Source: Colletotrichum lupini (taxonomy: Eukaryota > Ascomycota > Sordariomycetes > Glomerellales > Glomerellaceae). From it: DNA of 64,000 bases. Shown here piece by piece: positions 57,539-64,000 of the stretch (within the stretch, counting starts at the first letter, position 1; the number at the start of each line of letters is the position of its first letter). The stretch covers positions 930,001 through 994,000 of the forward strand of contig NC_064676.1 of NCBI RefSeq assembly GCF_023278565.1, read 5' to 3'. The notes under the pieces are model-generated. The model was not told the origin of the DNA. It searched no databases and worked only from the letters and a program-made list of their open reading frames with translations. Made by a program: the position numbers and the translations under genes.

Positions 57539-59431
57539 GCTCTCTTTTTGTTCTAGGGTGGGTCTTCTAGGTAGCATGGCGAATAATATTCGATGTGTAT
57601 TCTTTTCATCATAGTACCCTCGGTCGGGCGACTGCAGGGCAAGCTCAGACGGCTTTGAGGGGTTCAAAATACTCAATAGAAGAAACATTATTGGTGAACT
57701 ATCTTTACATATACGCTACTGTGATGTTCAAAGACGTAATCGAAGGTGACAGATGTGTACGATTAATCCTCGGTATTTAGTCAAAGGTGGGTATCTTCCT
57801 CACCAAGAACGATTATCACCAGCATTTCAACTAAGAACTCGGATTAAAGTTGTCGGTTCTCGGCTGCTCAAGAGAAACAAAAAGTGGCTTCCATCAAACA
57901 TGATCGCCGTCTCCAGTTTTCGACTCAAAGGAAGGGCTCACGTTCTCTGGCACTGAATCCCCCAATTACCCCGTTGCGCCTCTTGTAGAAGAAGAAACAC
58001 TAAACCTCGGCTCGCCTGTCAAATGTTGGAAATTTGTTTTCCAAATACTCATTCACAGCCATCTCTCATCCCTTCTTACCGTTTCCGGCTGAGAATGCCA
58101 AGCCGAACATCAGCCAACACGGACAATGCTAAACAAGCGCGAGACCGAGATTCGCAGCACCTGTGGGCGATGGCTGTCAAGTGTCAACTGCTTTCATCTA
58201 AGGTACATGCTAAGCCAAGGGCTATGTGCGGATTGGCCGCGAAACATTCATCAAATCATATAGCTCGGGTACATGTAAGGTGAATATCTCGTTCAAAAAT
58301 CTCAAATAACAGACACAGCATAAATCTACGATGAGTCGGAGTGAATGAAAGTCTTAGGTTAGATGGTGATGACGTGAACTTTGGTACCCCACGAAATGTC
58401 AGTTTTGCCCCTGCGTCACGTCACGCAATTCAGATACCATGCACTCAAAGCCATGATTGTCTGTGAACACGAAGATTTAACTCTGAGAAGATGACATATC
58501 TATGAAGTAGTGGATGCGTCCAGGCGGTGGGCCACTGCTTTCATTGACTTTGGCTCATGCCTATCTGATGTCTCTCACTCAATAGGTGTCTTCGCTTACA
58601 GTGCACTGGCGTTGGTGCGATAAGCCTTGGCATGTCTGTGAAATATGTCAAGAAGCAAAGGCTAAATAAATTGCAGAATGAAGGCTACTGATCCAATGGA
58701 AGTGAGACCCATCTTCACCAATTACATGTTTGCCTATCGATGAGTAAGCACCTATGAGTATGAGTGTCATTTGTGGAAAACAACAGTTGGAGTGAACATA
58801 ACCGCGTATGAAAAGTGAAAGTCACTGAACGGAACCATTTCAAGTGCCTTGTTATCGAAGAATGAGTTCAGCGCATGGGATTCGCGATCGACGAGAGACG
58901 TGAAAATAATGCTTGTGGCCTGCCATTCTGCTGCCTGTATGATTGACAAAAGACAGTATTTCCAAATGCAAGCCGGCATCGGCATCATGGCTAATGAACC
59001 GCGATAGCGTTCCTTGCAGAACAGCCCCATTGATACGAAGCTCAACGTGGAAATCCCTGCTTCGATGACGTCCGGGGAAGTGGTGCTATCTCCATTCTCC
59101 AATGTTTGTTAGTCTTATCAGCGGCGCCCCTCACTACCCGGCAACCCCAACTGTGCCAACTTCTCCCCGAATGTTGATGGTAACATGAATAGTGGACTTT
59201 CATTTTGGAGAATGTAACCGTTCCATTCGGAGTCGAACTGCAGCGACATGCTGGATGAACTGAATTGAGGGGGAAATCGTCCCACTAGGGGATGGATCGC
59301 CAGAGTCCCCCGCTACCGAGCTGATGGCAGCCGTTAAGAATGGGTGAGCTTCCTCGGCTGCTGGTTGAGATGTGTTGTCGCGATCCAGTCTAGGCAGAGC
59401 AATTGAGCTTCACAAAGTTGCGCTTGTCAAG
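57539..59431. other. 1.9 kb intergenic region
   Basis: No gene was recognised. A 111-codon minus-strand frame at 58767-59102 has no known motif and no convincing partner exons. The right end is the promoter of the fucosidase gene. Confidence 0.5.
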
Positions 59432-61883
59432 ATGAAGGGATTCAGCAGCTTTAATGCTCTCTCGGCGCTGTATTTCAGCAGTCTTGCGCTCGGAGCGGTG
59501 ACCAATTCGACTTCCTCTGGTGTAAGTAGCTCTGGATAGCTCGGTAGCTTGACGTGGCTGCGCAATTGAGCGCGATCGCTGAAATCTTTCGCAGAACTCC
59601 GTCGCTCTCGACCTGACCCCCCTCTTCAACAACAAAGCATTCGGTACTCAACCTGGAGAGGCCTCATTCGATGCCCTCAACCAATCCTTTCCCGAGCCGA
59701 CCGTGGGCCCGGACTTTGTCTCAACCGACACGGGCATCCAGTACAGCTTCCCGGGCTATACCGGCCCCACGGACCCCGACAACCTCATCTGCACCGGTCA
59801 AAAGATCTCGGTCCCGCAGAACGGCTCCTACTTCTCCGCCTCATTCCTCGTCGCGGGAGACGTTGAAGGCGCCACAGTCAGCGGGAACGTGTCTTTCAAC
59901 TACGCCGATAATACCACATCTGAGTACGAGCTTCGCACGCTCAACTGGTTCAGCTTCCTGACCATCAACCGCGGAGAGATCATCTTCCCTAGTCGGTACA
60001 CGGCCAACGGTTCCGATTTCAACACCTCGCACATCTTTGAACGGACCACTGCGCTGCCGCCTGGAAAGAAGCTTACCTCAATCATTCTGCCGGACAAGAA
60101 TAACGCGACCGAAGGTCGCCTCCACGTCTTCGCTATTACCCTGTGGCAGCAAACCCCGGATGTGGCGGTTCAGTCGGTGAGACCGACGCAGAAGTGGATC
60201 GGTAACGGAACGCAGGTTGTGGAAGTCACTGTCAACAATGCCGGGTCAAAGTGCGTCTCTGGCGACGGCCTCAAGATTACGCTTACTGGAGATGGGTTCA
60301 TCACTACGAGCCCTGGGCACTTGAAGCGATTGTGCCCGGGAGACCAAAAAGTTGTTGTCGTCGGAACCAATGGCGCATCGGCCGGTCCTGTGAACATTGC
60401 TGTCCACGTGGACGACGGCAGTGTCCGAAAGCAGACCCCTTTTGCCGACGTTGAGATTGGCTTGACCGAATGGACTGCCGACGGCGAGAGTCTGTCCAAG
60501 CATGAAAGCCCAGAATGGTTCGATGATGCTAAGTATGGCATCTTCATCCACTGGGGCCCGTATTCCGTCACAGGTTGGGGCAATTCGACACCGTACGAGA
60601 GCTACGCCGAGTGGTTCTGGTGGTACTCTACCCACCACCCCGAAGGCGATCGTTCCAACTTCTACCAATACCGCCTTGACACCTACGGCCCCGATTGGGC
60701 TTACGATGATACCTTCCCAGAGTTCAACGCGTCCAAGTTCGATGCTAAGGAATGGGTTGACCTCTTCGCCGACGCCGGCGCCAAGTACTTTGTCCTCACG
60801 ACAAAGCACCACGACGGCTTCGCCCTCTTCGATGCCGGAGCGACTTCCAACCGCTCATCAATCCACTACGGTCCCAAACGTGATCTGCTGAAGGAGCTCT
60901 TCGACGCTGCGAAGACCTACCAGCCCGAATTGAAGCGGGGTACCTACTTCTCGCTCCCCGAGTGGTTCAACCCAGACTTTGGCCCCTATGGCTTCGTCCA
61001 GTTCCCCACGCCATCAGCTGTCTCCTGGCCCGGTGTGCTAGCCTCCAACCCATACACTGGGGAGCTTGAGCCCTACACCGGCCGCGTTCCCGTCAACGAC
61101 TTCATCACCGACCTTATGGTGCCTCAAATGGAGACCCTTGCCTACGACTACGGCACGGACATCATGTGGTGCGACTGCGGCGCCGCCAACGGCACGCAAG
61201 ACTTCGCGGCGACGTGGTGGAATAAGGCCCGCGCCGAGGGCCGTCAGGTCGCCATCAACTCCCGCTGCGGCATTCCAGAGGCGGCTGACTTTGACACCCC
61301 CGAGTACCAGACCTTTGCGTCCGCGCAACGACGCAAGTGGGAGAGCAACCGCGGCATGGACCCCTACAGCTACGGATACAACCGCGCGACGAAGCCCGAG
61401 GAGTACATGAATGCCACTACGATCGTGTACTCTCTCGTTGACATGGTATCCAAGAACGGCAACTTCTTGTTAGACATTGGTCCCAAGGCAGATGGTACTA
61501 TCGTTCAGGCTGAGATGGATAACCTGCGTGAGGCGGGCAAGTGGATCAAGGCCCATGAGGAGGCCATCTTCAACACCACGTACTGGTTTGTGCAGAGTGA
61601 GATTGTTGGTGGTCCGGATGTGAGGTTCACCCAGACGGATGAGGCTTTCTACACAGTCTTCTTGGAAGAGCCGACCGTGGTTGACGGCTGGGTTTCTATC
61701 GAGGCACCAATTCCCGTCGTTGAAGGAGATTCGATTAGTCTTCTCAGCGTCGAAGGTGCTGAGGACCTCGAGTGGGAGATTAGCGGGTCAGGAGTGAGCA
61801 CCGAGTTAAAGATCAAGGTGGAAGAGGCTCTTATTGAGGCCGAACAGTTCGGCTGGGTTTTCAAGGTTCTTTACGCAGCATGA
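59432..61883 (+). CDS. GH29 alpha-L-fucosidase, secreted
   Basis: Exons 59432-59521 and 59595-61883 give 792 residues; the 73-bp intron (GTAAGT...GCAG) lies just after the signal peptide (about 1-22). The enzyme would release terminal alpha-L-fucose from plant xyloglucan, pectin side chains or glycoproteins outside the cell, by a retaining mechanism. An N-terminal beta domain (about 40-180) and an Ig-like domain (about 185-300) precede the GH29 barrel. Barrel motifs are YGIFIHWGPYSVTGW near 345-358, EWFWW, KHHDGFALF near 434 and DIMWCDCG with D557 as the expected nucleophile; VDMVSKNGNFLLDIGPKADG follows. The C-terminal 100 residues are a beta-sandwich. Many N-glycosylation sites fit secretion. 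The long N-terminal extension is typical of the fungal branch. Confidence 0.92.
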
Positions 61884-62012
61884 TTCATGGATGGCAATAG
61901 GTCAACGCCAGGCCCCGCCCATCGGCAATAAAGATGATTGAAAGCAGGAAAATGCAAATGACACACCCTCGAGACAAAACCTGTAATATAACTGGCACGA
62001 GCAAAAGTGGAT

Positions 62013-62092
62013 GCGTCGAGGGGGAATCGAACCCCCGGCTCCCCGACGCTGCTGGATGGCAACGGAGAATTTTACCACTAAACCATCGACGC
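62013..62092 (-). tRNA. tRNA-Gly (anticodon GCC) with a 10-nt intron
   Basis: On the minus strand, GCGTCGA at 62092 pairs with TCGACGC ending at 62013 as a perfect 7-bp acceptor stem. The A box (TGGTTTAGTGG), the anticodon loop TTGCCA-T, and the T arm GGGGG-TTCGATT-CCCCC (B box GGTTCGATTCC) are all present. The anticodon stem closes (CTCCG with CGGGG, one G-U) only if about ten bases after the position-37 A are removed as an intron at the canonical place. A short TTTT (complement of 62004-62007) follows as a Pol III terminator. Confidence 0.92.
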
Positions 62093-62586
62093 TTGATTTT
62101 TTGAGAGGCTTGCTAGCCCAAGGCCCCAGCAATTCCCTGCGCGGACCCAGGCAAGGGCCGAGGGAGGTAGCCGGGGGTGGGTGACGGCTCGCATTCGCGC
62201 CTGCGGCAGTAGGCCTGGAAAGGGGGATCTATCGTAGCGAGAGACATATCCAAAAGCCATCGTTCTGCGTAAGGAGCGACAGCCGGACACTAAACATGCC
62301 GGAAGTCTTGCCCGTTGACATCGAGTGTGGATATCGCGCAGCAAAGAGGTGTTTAGTCGGCCCAGCGGTAACAACAGCGACCTCAGGGCTAAGATTGGAA
62401 TCGAAAGTTTTGAAAAATTGAGTAGCGTTGAGTGAAACTACTTACTAGGTTCCTCATAGATAAAGTCGAGAGGGCGGAAAATTTGGTTGCAAAGCGATAA
62501 ATTTTGCTAATTAATTGGTTCAATTTTGTGTTGATATCCAAATTCGAGTCTTATTGATCGAGAGGCTGCTCCTCCACAACTTTTGA
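62093..62586. other. Short intergenic region
   Basis: It lies between the tRNA gene's 5' side and the end of the lipase pseudogene. The part near 62450-62560 is A/T-rich. Nothing else was recognised. Confidence 0.5.
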
Positions 62587-63871
62587 CTATCTCGGAACCC
62601 GTTCTCCAGTGAGAATGCAATCAAATGGATATTTATCATCGCTGTTATCATCCCATTCGCTATCATCAACATTACAGAGCACCGGCATCTCCTTAGCCAA
62701 GATTCTGGCAGACTTCTTCTTCACCCCAGGCGCGCTGATGATGGCCTTATAAAGATCAACTAACTCGTCACTGACGTTGACCGCATTATGGTAAGCCTTG
62801 GTATGCTGCAAGACGGCCTCGGACATGAAGGAGAGGAAATTTGTGGGGGTCTCGGCTGGAGGGGTACCGTTGAAAGGGCTGCCTTCGATCGGGATGTATG
62901 TGAAGCCGGACGACTTGGCGCGATCTTTTGACTTCTGTACGAGGCCTTGAATTTTTGTAAGAAACTTTCCCTGTAGAGGACCGTATATTGACACAATCTT
63001 GTCAATATTGCGATCCTGGGTGTCGTCCGTTGACCAAGCGTTCGGAACGATGTCAAGGGTATTGTAAAAGTCCGCGTTCCACAATTGATAATTACCCGCC
63101 TGGGCCGCTCACTTTCGATAGCTTGGAGTAGGCATCGCTAAAAAGCTGTTCGCCTGGTGTGGCTCCCGCGGAAGGAAGAGCGAGGATGTCACCCGCAATA
63201 TCAGCCACGCCCGGGACCAGATTGTTTGCCTTGGTTGCCAGGGACAGGTAGGGCGAAAGGGCTCCCCCGAGGCTGTGGCCGGTGAAGATGACGCGGAACT
63301 CTCACGGGCTCTTCTTGAGATTGGTGAGATAATTCAAGAGATTTGTGCCAGCTCCCGGGTTCTCGCTCGGCGACGCATGTGTTGCGACTGCCCAAGCACC
63401 GAAGGTCGTTCCCCAGGCACCGTAGGGAATGTCGCGGAAAGGAGGATTCTGGACCCCGACAGGCTTATCTGCGGAGCCGGTTGTAAAGTTTTTGGTATAG
63501 GCGTTGAAGTCTACCACCTTATCGACTCCAAAATCCTCGAATTCCCAATCTTCAGTCGAAAATACAGTGGTACCAGCAATCGCCACGACGTATGTGTCGA
63601 ACCTGGTTCCGTCAGGATACTCGACGTTGGGCGCCTTCATCACCATCCAGCAGTTATTCAAGCCTTCATACCATTTCGAGGTCTCCGACTTCCATACTCG
63701 GGGACCCCAGGTGATATCCCACCCGTACTGGCTCAGGTGCTTCTTGACCATGCGCTTGGCTGCGATGTTCATAGCCTCCTGGAGAACAGATTCGGGGCCC
63801 ACGATGGAGCCTGCTAGGTTGGCAGTCAAAGATTGCAGATGGATCTGCTGGAAAAGATTTAGCGTAGACAT
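62587..63871 (-). pseudogene. Class 3 lipase-like gene broken by a stop codon and a frameshift
   Basis: From ATG 63871 the frame reads 189 codons and stops at TGA 63302-63304. The same frame then continues directly into the nucleophile elbow of class 3 lipases (GHSLGGAL, about 63260-63280), so the stop falls just before the catalytic Ser. Further on, at the CCC at 63095-63097, one extra base shifts the frame; the C-terminal 165 codons (63084-62587) continue in the shifted frame (MWNADFYNTLDIVPNAW...). Otherwise the text is well preserved, with no further stops, so the damage looks recent. An intact copy would be an intracellular or secreted alpha/beta-hydrolase; I see no clear signal peptide. 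Sequencing error could explain the frameshift but is less likely to explain both lesions. A CGA-to-TGA change would account for the stop. Confidence 0.75.
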
Positions 63872-64000
63872 GGTGGGATAAAACAGAATTAGGAAGATCT
63901 TCAGTAGAGGCTGTGATGTTGGTGTTGGCTTGGATTGAGACCCTTGTGATAGAGTAGGCAGCTTGAAGATTGGCGACAGCGGTATTTATCTTTCTAATGT

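Noticed and set aside
56528..57688. 386-codon minus-strand frame opposite the second low-complexity protein
   Set aside because: Antisense shadow of the Pro/Gln/Gly-rich exon; no domain.
1..64000. CRISPR array, bacterial operon signals, rRNA genes
   Set aside because: No spaced short direct repeats, ribosome-binding sites or rRNA-like sequence; the window is fungal nuclear DNA.

Overview
The window is nuclear DNA of a filamentous ascomycete (Pezizomycotina, most likely a plant-associated Sordariomycete; the genus cannot be fixed). The basis is short (about 50-140 bp) GT-AG introns, Zn2Cys6 transcription factors with the fungal-specific domain, a GH7 cellobiohydrolase with a fungal CBM1, a fungal GH29 fucosidase, and a 4.9 kb A/T island that has almost lost CA and TG dinucleotides, the mark of repeat-induced point mutation (RIP). 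There are no operons. Genes were rebuilt by joining exons by eye, so splice sites are my calls.

Layout. 1-1965 (-): an amidoligase-family protein running off the left edge, with two amidoligase-like domains, the first degenerate. 2807-4601 (+): a SNF5/SFH1 chromatin-remodelling subunit. 4602-9370: no gene seen. 9371-11146 (+): cellobiohydrolase I (GH7-CBM1), tail to tail with 11988-15013 (-), a Zn2Cys6 regulator. 15014-21426: a 6.4 kb head-to-head intergenic stretch leading to a second Zn2Cys6 regulator, 21427-23912 (+), with a 20-nt micro-exon. 25448-27184 (-): an MFS sugar transporter. 27185-31797: no gene seen. 31798-34183 (-): a conserved fungal TPR-like protein. 35269-37251 (-): a secreted saponin-hydrolase-like protein. 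38140-39993 (-): a secreted glycoside-hydrolase-like protein. 41094-42569 (-): a fungal transcription-factor-domain protein without a visible zinc cluster. 46488-47852 (-): a secreted Asn/Gln-repeat protein. 49180-54105: a RIP-saturated element bounded by 33-bp terminal inverted repeats and a 5-bp target duplication. 55480-57538 (+): a second secreted low-complexity protein. 59432-61883 (+): GH29 alpha-L-fucosidase. 62013-62092 (-): tRNA-Gly(GCC) with a short intron. 62587-63871 (-): a class 3 lipase broken by a stop codon and a frameshift.

Together these look like a plant-biomass neighbourhood: cellulose, fucosylated glycan and saponin breakdown outside the cell, a sugar transporter, and two candidate regulators. 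The shared function is inferred from co-location only. The most unusual features are the amidoligase with a pseudo-enzyme half, the TIR-bounded RIP island, and the two Asn/Gly/Gln-rich secreted proteins that face away from it on either side.
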